Of a stretch of DNA of 64,000 nucleotides, positions 1 to 10,960 are shown piece by piece; position 1 is the stretch's first letter; every line of letters begins with the position of its first letter. The DNA is from Lotus japonicus (Eukaryota > Streptophyta > Magnoliopsida > Fabales > Fabaceae). The notes under the pieces were generated by a model. The model was given only the letters and a program-made list of their open reading frames with translations. It was not told the origin of the DNA and searched no databases. Made by a program: the position numbers and the translations under genes. The stretch lies in the NCBI RefSeq assembly GCF_012489685.1, contig NC_080042.1, forward strand, positions 77,195,093 through 77,259,092, given 5' to 3'.

Positions 1-170
1 GCGATAAGCTATTTTCAGCTTATTTTCATAAGCTACTCAGGATAGCTTATGAGAAACAGCTTATGCTTATGTACAGCTTATTTTCAACTTATTTCAATAA
101 ATTTTTAAAAATAGCTTATGAATAAGCGCTTCATAAGCGCTTAATTAAACTGTTTTTCCAAACGGGGTCT
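1..170. repeat. Terminus of a dispersed legume-type DNA transposon or MITE
   Basis: The stretch is built from repeated short words such as AGCTTAT, CATAAGC and AAGCGCTT. It ends in AAGCGCTTAATTAAACTG followed by TTTTTCCAAACGGGG, the kind of edge common to high-copy non-autonomous (hAT-like) elements in legume genomes. The other end lies outside the window, so size and target duplication cannot be judged. Family assignment is from general recognition of the edge, not from an alignment. Confidence 0.5.
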
Positions 171-485
171 AAACTTGCCTTGACTTCTTGTCTTTTCGTG
201 ATTTAGCCATTTTGTCGTGTAAATGTGAGCTTATTAATCTCTATAGATCCTATTACTGCCTATTAGACCCACGATAATGGATTCATGAACAATAAATTTC
301 CCTTTACAATACAACGACAAATTAAATTATTGATTAATTGTATTACAACTAACATGTATATTATTGTTTAAGTGTATACATAAATTTAATCATTTTTTGT
401 TCTACATTTGATACGATTTTTTTTATGGAAAGATTTAACCTCCGCGCGATGCACGAGTTGAGTATTTTTTTATAATTTTTTGTAG

Positions 486-731
486 CATATTCTTGCTGGT
501 GTTGTTACTCACCATCTCCGGCACCGTTCTCAATCAGTAAACATGATATTGCCTCATGGGAACACAGAGGAATGGACAATCAAATGGGCCACAGGCAGGC
601 CTCGACAGGGTGTTTTTGGTGAAGGCTGGTATAAATTCTGCAAGGCGCAGAGATTTTGCGCTGGGGATGAATTGCTCTTTTTTATAATGCCAGATAACAC
701 TACCTTTAAAGTTGAATTCCATCGAACCTAA
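486..731 (+). pseudogene. B3 DNA-binding domain fragment (terminal exon or captured piece)
   Basis: Reading from just after an acceptor-like TTTTTTGTAG (ending at 485), one frame is open to the TAA at 729-731. It contains the second half of a plant B3 domain: MILPHGNTEEWTIKW, then GEGWYKFCKAQ, GDELLFF and TFKVEF. B3 domains of ARF, REM and LAV proteins show the same order (strand, W-x-V/I, GW-x-F-x-x-x-N, GD-x-x-F). The N-terminal half of the domain (about 40-50 residues) is not found upstream within the window, and no other exon is visible. It is either the last exon of a gene whose upstream part is lost, or a fragment carried by the Helitron-like unit that encloses it. Function as a transcription factor is unlikely as it stands. 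Confidence 0.5.
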
Positions 732-1052
732 ATTGTGGTGTGCTCAAGTGTTCTATGCTGAAGTCGTGCAATTTATTTCCAGTTTGTGTACTCTGTTTTG
801 ACCAGGTAAAGCTGGTTTTGCGTCTCCTTCGGACATCTTTGCCCGAATTTAAATATCAATTAAATCTAATTTTAAATTATATTGTAATTAAATATTTTTT
901 AGTTAGAGCATTGATTTAATTTTAAATTTTAAATTTAAAAAATAAATAATATAAATATATGTTGTATGGTGGGATCCGAGTAATAATAAAATAATGAATC
1001 ATGGTTGAATTAAATTAATAGTAATTTTTTCAACGAAATCAATGATTTAGAG

Positions 1053-1081
1053 CCCGTGCATCGCACGGGTATAATCACTAG
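1053..1081 (+). repeat. Helitron-type 3' terminal hairpin and CTAG
   Basis: CCCGTGC and GCACGGG pair perfectly around a 3-nt loop; eight nucleotides later comes CTAG, then T. This is the layout of Helitron 3' ends. The hairpin is far more GC-rich than its surroundings. Confidence 0.6.
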
Positions 1082-1555
1082 TATACTCTATTTCTATGAA
1101 TGATGACGGAACCTCGACATCATGATTAAAGGATAAAACGAACTAATTACTACATTTCACCTTATGGTTATGAGTTATGACAAGTGCAATTACTTTTTCT
1201 GGTAAATTCAGAACCAAGAGTGTAAAAAAACACAAATAAAATAGGAGGAGAAAGAAGAGTTTTCAGTGCCGACTAGTGTGTGTGAAATCTTTGTTTCCAT
1301 TTTCCAACTTGATGCCGCGTTCGGCGAGTCTCTACTTCCATTAATCATTCACCAAACTTCCCACTCCACTTTCCTCATCGAATCGCAAATCTGCAAAATC
1401 TGAATCACAAACATCTCAATCTCATTCAACAATCACCACCACTTCAGATCTACGAGTCCCTTTTCGCAATCTCAGAATAGCAACAAACCGCAAGATCATC
1501 GAATTTCCCAGTGTGTGTGACAAGAATCAGCAGCAGCAGTAGCAGCGTCTTCAAA

Positions 1556-4500
1556 ATGGCGCGGATACCCATTACTTCACTCACCCTCATCCTCATTTCC
1601 GCACTATCAATTCTCAACCTTGCGCACTGCAAGACCCTCAAGCGTGACGGTAAGGTTTAACCCGTTTCGTTTTCTGTCACCCTTTATCTGATTTCGCTTA
1701 ATGGGGTTGTCGGTTTTGCATTTTCACGTGATGGGTCGAATTTGGTTTTGCAGTTAAGGCTTTGAATGAGATCAAGGCTTCGCTTGGTTGGAGAGTGGTG
1801 TATGCGTGGGTTGGTGATGATCCTTGTGGTGATGGAGATCTTCCTCCTTGGTCTGGTGTTACTTGTTCCACTGTCGGTGATTATCGTGTTGTCACTGAGC
1901 TGTGAGCTTCATACCCCAACTTCTTCAATTTGATTTGTCTTTTCATTTTCAATCACATTTTGTCTGGAAATTTGATTTTTAAGTCTAAGATTTGTGGTCT
2001 GACATTGGTATTACTGGGATTGTTATCTTGTTGGCTGCAGTGAGGTGTATGCGGTATCGATTGTGGGACCTTTCCCTACTGCTGTGACCAGCTTGTTGGA
2101 TCTTACAAGGCTGTAAGTGTCTTCCTTAATTTATGTTACATTAGATTTTGATTCTGTAAATAGCTTGAGAAGTATGTGTTATTGCCTGGTACATATGGTT
2201 TGTTGAAGTTTGATGTCAGAGAGGACAATATGGAGAGTTATATGTGGATGCTTTTAATGTAGATATCCAGAATTGCAAGGATCTAAATTGGTCTTCAAAT
2301 TCTAGCTTTCGTAGCGGAATTGGATTTCTGTCGTATAACAGCATATTGAAATAGTGATGGACCTATAAACTAGTTTATGCGGTATGATGTATAACTTTAT
2401 TTACTCTGATGACTTTTTATGTGCATAATTGATCTAACACCCACGCGCACACAGGAGGGTGGGGTTAAATGGGTGTGAATGATAGGAAGCATAGAGATGA
2501 CTAGATTAGAGCATATAAGATAAGCTAAGATCTAGACTACCAAATACCAATGAGCAGGATGAGTTACCAAGTGGGGGGGGGGGGGGGGCTTCAAGAGATT
2601 GATATATGATAGGTAGGTGGGTGGGAATCAAGAGAAGTGGCAATAGAAGGTTATGATATACATGTTAATGTTATGATGATGCACTGCTGGTTTGCTGTTA
2701 ATCTATCTTTGATTTTCTTTTTGTTCATTTTAAATTACAATACTGAATACATGTAACATCAAGTACTTCCATTTTACTTCTCCCTTCCAAACTCTTAGTA
2801 ATAGAGGCACTGTGTGCTTTTGGCAGGGATCTCCATAATAACAAGTTGACAGGGCCTATTCCTCCTCAAATTGGACGGTTGAAGCGTCTTAAAATACTGT
2901 ATGAATTTTCTAATCCTTGTTTGATTCTGGTTTGTTTGTCTTTATATTTTTTATTTTACTTCTATTTTGATTTGATGTAATACAAGGGCATAGGAAAAAT
3001 TTGCTTGTTAATGATTTGTGAAGATTATACTTTTTCCACTTCTTATATGTGAACAATTGTTGATCTTCTGTTCACTTTTGTTCTGTAATTTGAAACTTGT
3101 GGTTTATTGTTGGCCTTTATTTCCTTCCAGCAATTTGAGGTGGAACAAACTACAGGATGCAATTCCTCCAGAAATTGGCGAGCTTAAAAGTTTAACACAT
3201 CTGTGCGTAACTTTTACTTTCCTGTTAACTTGAGGCTTGTTAGTCTTTCTTTCCCCATTTTTTAGTTTTATTTACAATTAATGTCATATCCTTATGCAGG
3301 TACCTAAGCTTCAATAGTTTCAAGGGAGAAATTCCCAAAGAGCTAGCAAATCTTCCAGACCTTCGCTACCTTTATCTTCATGAAAACCGTTTAATTGGTA
3401 GGATACCACCTGAGTTGGGCACTCTACAAAACCTTCGGCACTTGTAATATTCAAATCCTTTTAAAAATATCGTTTTACAGAGTAGTTTATTTATAACTCA
3501 CACCAATTTACCTCATTTTGATACTTACTGTCATGTTTATAGGGATGCTGGTAACAATCATTTGGTGGGTACCATAAGGGAACTCATTCGTATTGAAGGT
3601 TGCTTTCCAGCACTCCGCAATCTGTAAGTTCTTGGTGGAGAATCATTTTCATCCTGATGTTAGCAATTGATCTGTAATAAATAAATGCAGTGATCTCCAA
3701 ATATTAACAAGTTTTGGTTTGATAAACAGATATCTAAACAATAATTATTTTACTGGAGGAATGCCTGCACAACTTGCCAACTTATCCAGTCTTGAGATCT
3801 TGTGAGTATCATTTTTGTTCTTTCCCTCTTTACCCCTTATTGTTCCTGTGTGTGAGAGATACATATAGATGGACACTGTTGCTAAATAACAAATTTTCTG
3901 TTTCAAAATTTGTCTATTATTTCTTAGAATTCCATAACATGTTGACTGTTTGTTGGTGGCAGGTACCTGTCCTACAATAAAATGTCAGGAGTTATACCAT
4001 CTAGCCTTGCTCATATTCCTAAATTGACATACTTGTAAGTATTTATTTCAACCTAATTCTTTGATAGTTTGTTGGACTAGTTGTTGAAGCATATACATTC
4101 AAACTAAAGTAGAATCAATACACATTAAAAGCATTATATATAAAATGTGGAGTCCTTTTTTTTTTTTTTCATGAAACAGTTAATTTTATGTTTCGTTGTA
4201 GTATACGTATACCTGTCCGATAATTTTCTTTACCTTCGCTTCCTAATATTTATGCATTTCTTCTATGGCTAACATAAAAGTTCCTTGATAACTTACTGTA
4301 AAATGTAAATAATTACTGAAAATTCAATGCATGGGCATTTTTGCCATATCAGCTATTCAGCTTGTAGAGGTCATATAGAAAGTTGATGCAAGTTTTGTCT
4401 GCCCTTCTCAGCGTTCAGTTCTCTGATTGCAAAATAAGAACTAGAAACTCATGTTTTATTTACATGGGGCTCAGATTTCTGTCATCATGTGAGAGTGGAA

Positions 4501-4866
4501 ATGGGGATTTACTTGCCATCTGCTAGTTAGACTGACATATATGTGCTAAGACTAAGATACTAGCAAGAAATATGTTTGGCATCTTTGTGGAGTATTAGCA
4601 ATTTGAAGATCTTTAATCTTTATTTCAGGTACTTGGATCACAATCAGTTTTCGGGGAGAATTCCCGAACCCTTTTACAAACATTCATTTTTGAAAGAAAT
4701 GTGAGTTTCCAACAGAGTTGACTAAAGTACTCATCATCTTGTTCAATAAACTCAATAACTATGTGCTCTTTGCAGGTACATCGAGGGAAATGCATTCCGG
4801 CCTGGTGTTAAACCCATTGGTTTCCATAAAGTGCTTGAAGTTTCTGATTCAGACTTCCTTGTTTAA
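1556..4866 (+). CDS. Secreted leucine-rich repeat protein without kinase domain (11 exons, 329 aa)
   Basis: Exons: 1556-1649, 1754-1901, 2041-2112, 2827-2898, 3131-3202, 3300-3443, 3543-3623, 3730-3801, 3963-4034, 4629-4700, 4776-4866; the sum is 990 nt. The product starts with a hydrophobic signal peptide ending LNLAHC, then the LRR N-cap KALNEIKASLGWRVVYAW with the paired-cysteine DDPCGDGDLPPWSGVTC. Some ten plant-type LRRs follow (LxxLxLxxNxLxGxIP). There is no transmembrane segment or kinase; the chain ends after HKVLEVSDSDFLV. Most repeats sit on 72-nt exons of the same phase, one 24-residue repeat per exon. It closely resembles the Arabidopsis protein I remember as At5g61240. The likely location is the apoplast or secretory pathway. 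Partner and pathway cannot be read from the sequence. The ATG is the first one before the signal peptide; the 5' UTR probably begins after about 1250. Confidence 0.93.
2573..2588 (+). repeat. Poly-G tract in LRR gene intron 3
   Basis: Sixteen consecutive G residues within the intron between the third and fourth LRR exons. Such homopolymers are length-variable and prone to sequencing error. Confidence 0.9.
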
Positions 4867-5126
4867 TGAAACTCAACATATTTAGTTTTTTAGGAAGTTT
4901 ACGTGTATAATTAATGAAACAATAGCTCCTCTGATTTTCTCAATGAAAATTGCTATATGGGTAATTCAATTTTTGTCACGGCTGTCTTGTCAGAAGAATC
5001 AATAAATAATAGTGTTTTTTAACTCTACTATTTATGAGCTTTTCATGTCTTAAAGAAGTTCATCAAATAATAGTTCTGGACTCTTCATATCAACTTAAAA
5101 TAGAGAAAGTACAATATTTTTTTACG

Positions 5127-5832
5127 CTAAATCACAAATGCATTAATATTGAGAATTAGACAGCAAAGATGATCATTGTAAGCCAAACGGGACACAAAGT
5201 CTGTGGCCATATTAGAAGAAAAAGAAGTAATGGCGAAATACAATCTCAAACAACATAGCCAAAATAGAAACAACATCGCTCTTCCTCTGCCAAAGCTCAA
5301 ACAAATTATAGCAAACTTGTCTTGATGTGAACATCCCAGAAACATAATCACACGCAAGGGAAAGAGCCCACTGAAGCGCTAGCGCCTCAGCGACCTGAGG
5401 TGAAAGGTCTTGAGCCACGATTCCAAGCAAGTACCGCTTGTGAGGATGAACTGAAAGAAGCATCAATTAATTTAGATAGCACCTTCCATAGGCTGCAACC
5501 ACACATGCGTGTAGAGGAAGCAAGAGTGACATGAGAACAGCACACATACGTGAAGCACACAACAGGACATCTGCAACCTCTGGCCGAGCCCCCTCAAAGA
5601 CCACCTTACTTCGACACCCTCATAGCGAGAAAGCCACAGCAAAGAAACACTTGACAGTGTCGGCCTCTATTTCCACTAGCAAACCAGCTAGAAACTCTGC
5701 GAAGGAACCTGCAGGACAACCATCCATGCACAACCCCAAAGGACTAGCAAACCAAACTGCTTGAGTGAGAAGACAAGAAACTAGAGAGTGAAGCATTATC
5801 TCAGGCTTGGCAACACACATGAGACACAACAA
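5127..5832 (-). mobile_element. Degraded LINE remnant: zf-RVT then RNase H-like region
   Basis: On the minus strand, 5832-5620 reads as a reverse-transcriptase zinc-binding (zf-RVT) tail with CVAKPEIMLHSLVSC and TQAVWFASPLGL. Downstream, 5466-5212 reads as the start of the plant LINE RNase H-like domain (SPQVAEALALQWALSLACD). A neighbouring frame, 5357-5127, continues the hydrophobic tail. The order zf-RVT to RNase H is the normal C-terminal order of plant L1 elements. The frames are broken between the pieces and no reverse transcriptase core is present, so this is an old fragment. It lies between the 3' ends of the LRR gene and the PPR gene. Confidence 0.65.
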
Positions 5833-6161
5833 GTCAATCAGAACACCCCTTATTCACGAAAGAAGTCCGCATCAGCAGAATCACCATCAGAGTTCCCCTT
5901 AAGAAAGAAGGGATTTGTTGCATTCCGACGTCCATTCAACACCGGAAATAAGGTTAGTGTATAGTTGGATTTCTGGTGAACATAGTGCCAATCTAGTTTA
6001 AGTTTCCTGCAACGCAAGCGGGAAACCAAGCAGGCACTAAATCTTGGCAAATGATGTATTCATTCCACGTGAAACCGCATGGTTGGCAGACACTAGAATG
6101 GATGTTGTAATTAATAAACAAGCCAAGGGAAGCTACTTGAGCCCTGGATTATCTAATGATT
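5833..6161. other. Spacer downstream of the PPR gene
   Basis: Probably holds the 3' UTR of the minus-strand PPR gene. An open minus frame covers 6050-5850, but I recognise nothing in it. Confidence 0.4.
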
Positions 6162-7715
6162 CTAGTCTAATTGCAGATGCATTTTCTCCAAAATTGAGTG
6201 TATTTCGTCCATTTGTGGATGTGTTTTCTCACCAGCAATGAACTCCATGACAACCCCATCAATCTCAACCGAGCTGCAACCTGGTGCCTTGTCTACCCTT
6301 TTGTTTTTCATGACATCCCTCACCCTTCTTACGTCAGCATGTCTGCCAGACGCTGCATACAAATTAGAAATTAAAACATACAGCCCACTGTGATTATCTA
6401 ACCGTACGAGTCTTTCAGCTGCAAGTGTAGCTAGCTGAGCTTGTCCATGATTGCAGCATGCACTCAGAAATGCCCTCCAAGCCAATGTTTCTTCAGAGCC
6501 ATTGTTTGAATTGGTTATTCTTCTTATTATAACCATAGCTTCCTCGAAGAACCCAGTTCGGCTTAGTAAGTCCACTAGACAACCGTAGTGTTCACTTTTT
6601 GGCTCCATGTTGTACACACTGAACATCTTATCTAACAACTTCAGACCTTCAGATGCCATTCCTGAATAGCTACAAGCAGTAAAAACAGCTATGAATGTTA
6701 TATCATCAGGTTTTATCCCAAGCTTTTCCATTTCTGAAAACAGCTTGAGCGCTCCTATTCCATCTCCATGCATTGCCAAACCAGAAATCATAGCATTCCA
6801 ACACACAATGTCTCTGTCCGGCATCGAATCGAATAATCTCTTAGCCAAGTCCAAATTCCCACACTTAGCATACATGTCTAATAAACTAGTACTCAAACGA
6901 ATGCTCAACGGTAGCCTTGCTCGATTCAAATATCTATGAACCCAAACGCCGGTGTCCAAAGCCCCCATATGAGCACAAGCAGAAAGAATGCTCACAAATA
7001 TAGATTCATCAGGCCCTATATCAGTCAGCTGCATCAAACGAAACAAATAAAGACCTTCCTTGAAGCAATTATTTTGCACATACCCAGAAATCATGGCACC
7101 CCATATCCCCTTATCCTTCTCCGGCGTTTCATCAAAGAACAATCTAGCCGAATCAACATCACCCACCTTTGCATACCCCGAAATCATCAGACTCCATGAT
7201 ACTGCACTTAGGCTAGGAATTTCATCAAACACCTTCCTTGCAGCTACCATATCACCAGACACACAGTACAAAGCAATCAAACTATTACCCACAAAGATAT
7301 CAAACAAAAGACCCAATTTTGAGCTATACCCATGAACCATTTCCCCCGAAGAACGATCTCGAAGCGCGGCACAAGCCTTCAACACATAAGGGATGGTGTA
7401 GTTATCAGGGCTCAAACCATTCCTCAGCATATTGGTAAAAACGTGAAGGGTGCTGTTGAGGTTACCATTGATGAGAAAAGCTTTGATGATGGTGTTGCAT
7501 ATACAGACTGTGGGGTGTTGAATGCGTTGAAAAACTCTACAAGCATAGGTGAGGCTTCCTTGATGAGGGTGTGAGCAGAAAGCCAAAACTCTGCTCAGAG
7601 CAAAACTATTGCTGTCAAGGCCTGAGGTGAAAACTTGGGCATGTGCTTGCTTGAGTTGCTTCATGTTCTTGCATTTCTCCAATAGTGTTAGGCATCTCTT
7701 GCTGCAACTTGACAT
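6162..7715 (-). CDS. Pentatricopeptide repeat protein, PLS class with E/E+ tail (517 aa)
   Basis: A single-exon gene. The first true ATG is at 7715 and begins MSSCSKRCLTLLEKC; an in-frame stop lies upstream with no ATG between. The chain is a run of about a dozen PPR motifs of P, L and S types, for example CICNTIIKAFLINGNL, AVSWSLMISGYAKVGD and IVCWNAMISGLAMHGD. The C-terminus has the E and E+ elements (KAPGCSSVEIDGVVMEFIAGEKTHPQM...) and ends HLQLD without a DYW domain. Proteins of this class bind organellar RNA in a sequence-specific way, most often for C-to-U editing with a DYW partner supplied in trans. I infer a chloroplast or mitochondrial role; the target site cannot be read from the sequence. 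The N-terminus is short, so targeting is not obvious. Confidence 0.92.
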   Translation of the reverse strand: MSSCSKRCLTLLEKCKNMKQLKQAHAQVFTSGLDSNSFALSRVLAFCSHPHQGSLTYACRVFQRIQHPTVCICNTIIKAFLINGNLNSTLHVFTNMLRNGLSPDNYTIPYVLKACAALRDRSSGEMVHGYSSKLGLLFDIFVGNSLIALYCVSGDMVAARKVFDEIPSLSAVSWSLMISGYAKVGDVDSARLFFDETPEKDKGIWGAMISGYVQNNCFKEGLYLFRLMQLTDIGPDESIFVSILSACAHMGALDTGVWVHRYLNRARLPLSIRLSTSLLDMYAKCGNLDLAKRLFDSMPDRDIVCWNAMISGLAMHGDGIGALKLFSEMEKLGIKPDDITFIAVFTACSYSGMASEGLKLLDKMFSVYNMEPKSEHYGCLVDLLSRTGFFEEAMVIIRRITNSNNGSEETLAWRAFLSACCNHGQAQLATLAAERLVRLDNHSGLYVLISNLYAASGRHADVRRVRDVMKNKRVDKAPGCSSVEIDGVVMEFIAGEKTHPQMDEIHSILEKMHLQLD

Positions 7716-9455
7716 GGGAATGAAAGGAATTGCAGCATTCAAATTGCCACATTCATCTATATTTGTGTTTTCTGATCACAGAAACAATTGCTTCCACCCT
7801 GCAATTTTATTCAGACTCATTTATTTTCACATGTAACAACATCATTTAACGAATTAGTTTATAGTATACTGATGGTAAAAGTTTCAATAAATCTAATTAA
7901 GAGTCCTATAAAACTGTTTTCCGATGTATAAAAAAAAAAGAGTCCTATAAAACTTGTTTGTGTTTTATTTATGTGATAAACCAATCACTTGGACTTGGCG
8001 AACTTATTTCAGCTTATTTCAATTAATTTGGTATCAAACAAGTTCAATTGTTTTAGTTTGAATTATCAGCTAGCCGGTTCGAATCGATGAATACCCCTTA
8101 ATGTATATATATTATTTTTTTAAAGGAAATTTATATGTATTTTTTGATACAATTCATTTTAATTTTATTATTTGAATAAATGAGTATTTTTTGTGTTCTA
8201 ATTATTTTATTGATTGTGGGTTGAGAAGATCAAGTAAAATTATTAAAAATGAAGTGTACTTATCATTAATGTATTTCGAATGTTTTAATCTAATCTATTT
8301 AAAAACTAAAGATCCAACTAACTTTCTATTTGTATTTCTTGGTTTTTTTTTTCTCATTCCATGACAAATGTGATTATGATGGCTGGTTCTTCATAAGTTA
8401 GTTTCTAGATGAGTGTCTAAGAAGTATTTTTCTTGTCTCTTGTATATCAATTTGATTAGGCAGTCCAAGATAACTAGGCTATATTGTTAAATGAAAAAAT
8501 TGGATGATCCTTAAGGTGTTTTTTATTATGAGTTTGCATCGATACAAATGAAAGCCGTGTGCATCTCAAGATAAAAGTGAGTGAAACTTTTCTTATAAAT
8601 AATTATGAATAATGCATTGACTTGAAAATAAGTTTACATTGCATTCAATTCATAAGGGTTAAGACTTAAACCACTGTGAATGTATGCTCTCTCATCCATT
8701 TTTCCTTTGTTACCATCAAGTATCCATAGATGCTCAAGACATGATAGAAAGTGATGTTCTATTCCATCCTTAATTAAGGTTGTTTAGGAGAATCTTCAAA
8801 CATTCAGCAGAGAAATATGGATAAGAAAATGTGGTCCAGAAGGTCAAAATAAAATCCTATGATGAAAGCCAACTCAACAAAGAAGAAAAGAATCCATGTC
8901 TTCCCCCAAAAGGCATTTGAATTCCAAACCAGATACCACATGCAAAGTATATTTAACCTTGCTTCCTCTCTTCTTAATAAACAACCCATGACTAACCAAA
9001 AGAAAAATTTCTTTCCAAGGTTTCTTAGCTTTCAAATAAGCACATGTTAGTAGCCAAAGGAATGTTGACAAAGCATATTACTCATAGAAGGGAAACCTGA
9101 GAGCAGAACTTGTCCAGCAGAATGGAGAATTTGTTAAATCAAATGAGGTTAGTCGTTCTGGCTTTTCACCCTAAACTTCTTGGAAGATAAACATATGTTG
9201 CTATTTCATGCCAGCCATAGATTTAGCTGAGCTGAAAAGAAACAGACTTTCCTTTTGTACCATATTTACCATGTAACATGGCAACAAGGTTACAAAAGCT
9301 ATGTTATCATGGTTAATTAGTTTGCAATAAATTGAATATCAGAGAATCCATCAGGTGTCTGATCAACATAAAGTACTTTTTTGTTCAACAAATATATTTT
9401 TACAGATATTGTATAAAACCAGAACTAAAGGCGCTCATAATTATCATCCTTCTAC
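7716..9455. other. Intergenic spacer between divergent PPR and remorin genes
   Basis: AT-rich, with no coding signal that I can support. It should contain the PPR promoter (near 7716-7900) and the remorin promoter (near 9300-9455). Open minus frames at 8804-9071 were examined and not recognised. Confidence 0.5.
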
Positions 9456-10960
9456 ATGAACACTTTTGTTAGGGTGCAATTTTCTAGTGTGGAGCAGGAC
9501 AAAGCTGATGGCACTGGGGATCAGAAAATACCAATACAGAAAACTCAATCTTTCAAAGGTATGGTTTTAATGTTTTCTCATAATTTTTTTGCTACAAAAA
9601 ACAATGAGGTAACTTGTTAATAAACCATGGTGATCATTTTTAGCAGAGAGGAAAAAGGGCCAGAATTGGTTGCAGAAACAGTTTGTAAGGAAATCGAGTC
9701 GTGGTGATGATGATGACTCCAGAGAACTGGAGCATGCTGCTGCTGTAGCTGCTGCTGCCTTAGCAATTAATCAGCATGAATATGAGGTCTCTAAACAGAA
9801 GAGTGAGAGCCCGAGGGCCTCATTGACCAAGACCAAAAGCAAGGAGGATAGGGGAAAATCTTCAATTTCCCTGCTTGGAAGTTCATCCAAGCGATTCTCA
9901 GGTAATATTCACCATTTTGAGAAAAGCAAAAAGCAAAAATTCACAAGTATAATGAACTTGTGTGCATATCTTTAGGTTCATTTAGATCCAGGGATGAGCA
10001 AGGTAAAAAGGTGCCAATATCCTCACCTACAGAAGAAAAGAAGCCTGAAAAGGCCATTACCCTTGCACCATCAATGAAAAGGACTTCAACTGGTAAAAGA
10101 CCTGAGACCTCAGCACCAAAAATTCCTCCACCACCGCCGCCGCCTCCACCTCCACCAATTAGGCAGGCTTCAAAAAAGCCTGGCCCTGTACCTAAGACTC
10201 CATTGAGACCAAGCACTCAAGAAACACCAATTAGGCAGGCTTCAACAAAGCCTGGCCCTGTAACTAAGACTCCATTGAGACCAAGCACTCAAGAAACAAA
10301 AGCAGATGAATGGGAGAGAACCGAGCTTGACAAGATCAGACAAAGGTATTTGGAAGTTATGTTCATTGAATTTCTACCAAAGAAACCGTTCTCGATCAGT
10401 AGTTGAGTTAAGCACTTACCTTGAATCATGCATTGTATGCAGTTTATATACTAATATAAAAAATGACAGGTACGAGAAATTGAAAGAGACAATAGATTCA
10501 TGGGAAAACAAGAAGAAGATGAAAGCCAGACACAAGCTAGTTAAGCAAGAGGTAACACTCAGCCATTCTTTATACACTGAAATTAGACTTCAAGTTTTGG
10601 ATAATTCTATAACACTACCATGCACATTTTAAGAGTACATCATGCTTCAAATTGTTTGATGAATGGACTTATTGGCTATTGTGTGGTCTTAAAAAGAATG
10701 TTTCTTGGAGAATAAAATATTAAGCCATAAAATTATTATAGAGTGCCTAATCACAAACTCAACTGCAGAGTGAACTTGAGCGGAGAAGGTTCAAAGCTTT
10801 GCAGAGTTTCCAAAATAAGATGACGAATGTAGATAAAATTGCAGAGGGGGCGAGAACCAAGGCGGTGGAAAACCGAAAGAATGAAGAGCTAAAAACAAAG
10901 GAGAAGGCAAATGCAATTCGAACAACAGGCAAGCTGCCAGGGATTTGTTTCTGTTTCTAA
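9456..10960 (+). CDS. Remorin family protein with long basic/proline-rich N-terminus (5 exons)
   Basis: Exons: 9456-9558, 9644-9901, 9976-10345, 10470-10551, 10769-10960. The N-terminal two thirds are low-complexity: an alanine-rich LEHAAAVAAAALAIN helix, Ser/Lys-rich stretches, a run of prolines (from about 10126) and a duplicated 24-residue unit. The C-terminal part is a Remorin_C coiled-coil: YEKLKETIDSWENKKK, then SELERRRFKALQSFQNK, then the A-E-x-R-x-x-E pattern and RTTGKLPGICFCF. The terminal Cys-rich CFCF matches the palmitoylated membrane anchor of remorins. Remorins mark plasma-membrane nanodomains and act in signalling and infection. This is not the symbiotic group 2 type; the long N-terminus suggests group 5 or 6, possibly the Arabidopsis At5g61280 lineage (from memory). 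The exon 2 acceptor is a TAGCAG tandem (9641-9646), so an isoform differing by one residue is possible. Confidence 0.88.
10156..10299 (+). repeat. 72-bp tandem duplication inside remorin exon 3
   Basis: Two adjacent 72-bp copies (10156-10227 and 10228-10299) encode nearly the same 24 residues, PIRQASKKPGPVPKTPLRP... and PIRQASTKPGPVTKTPLRP.... Only a few base differences are visible, so the duplication looks recent. It stays in frame. Confidence 0.9.

Larger units (their letters stand above)
238..1081 (+). mobile_element. Candidate Helitron-like unit carrying a B3-domain exon
   Basis: The right edge has the signature of a Helitron 3' end: a GC-rich 7-bp hairpin (1053-1069), a short spacer, then CTAG at 1078-1081 followed by T. 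A plausible left edge is TCTCTATAG at 238, preceded by A, as expected for an insertion between A and T, but this side is weak. Between the edges lies a same-strand B3-domain fragment. Another GC-rich motif, CGCGCGATGCACGAG (near 446-460), resembles the 3' hairpin in reverse orientation and may be an older end. No Rep/helicase is present, so the unit would be non-autonomous. Confidence 0.4.

Noticed and set aside
7716..7742. Extending the PPR protein upstream to 7742
   Set aside because: The start codon would be TTG; the first ATG before an upstream stop is at 7715.
8804..9071. Minus frames that at first looked like a LINE zinc-binding tail
   Set aside because: I could not find the Cys/His pattern or the expected order of neighbours; similarity was too vague.
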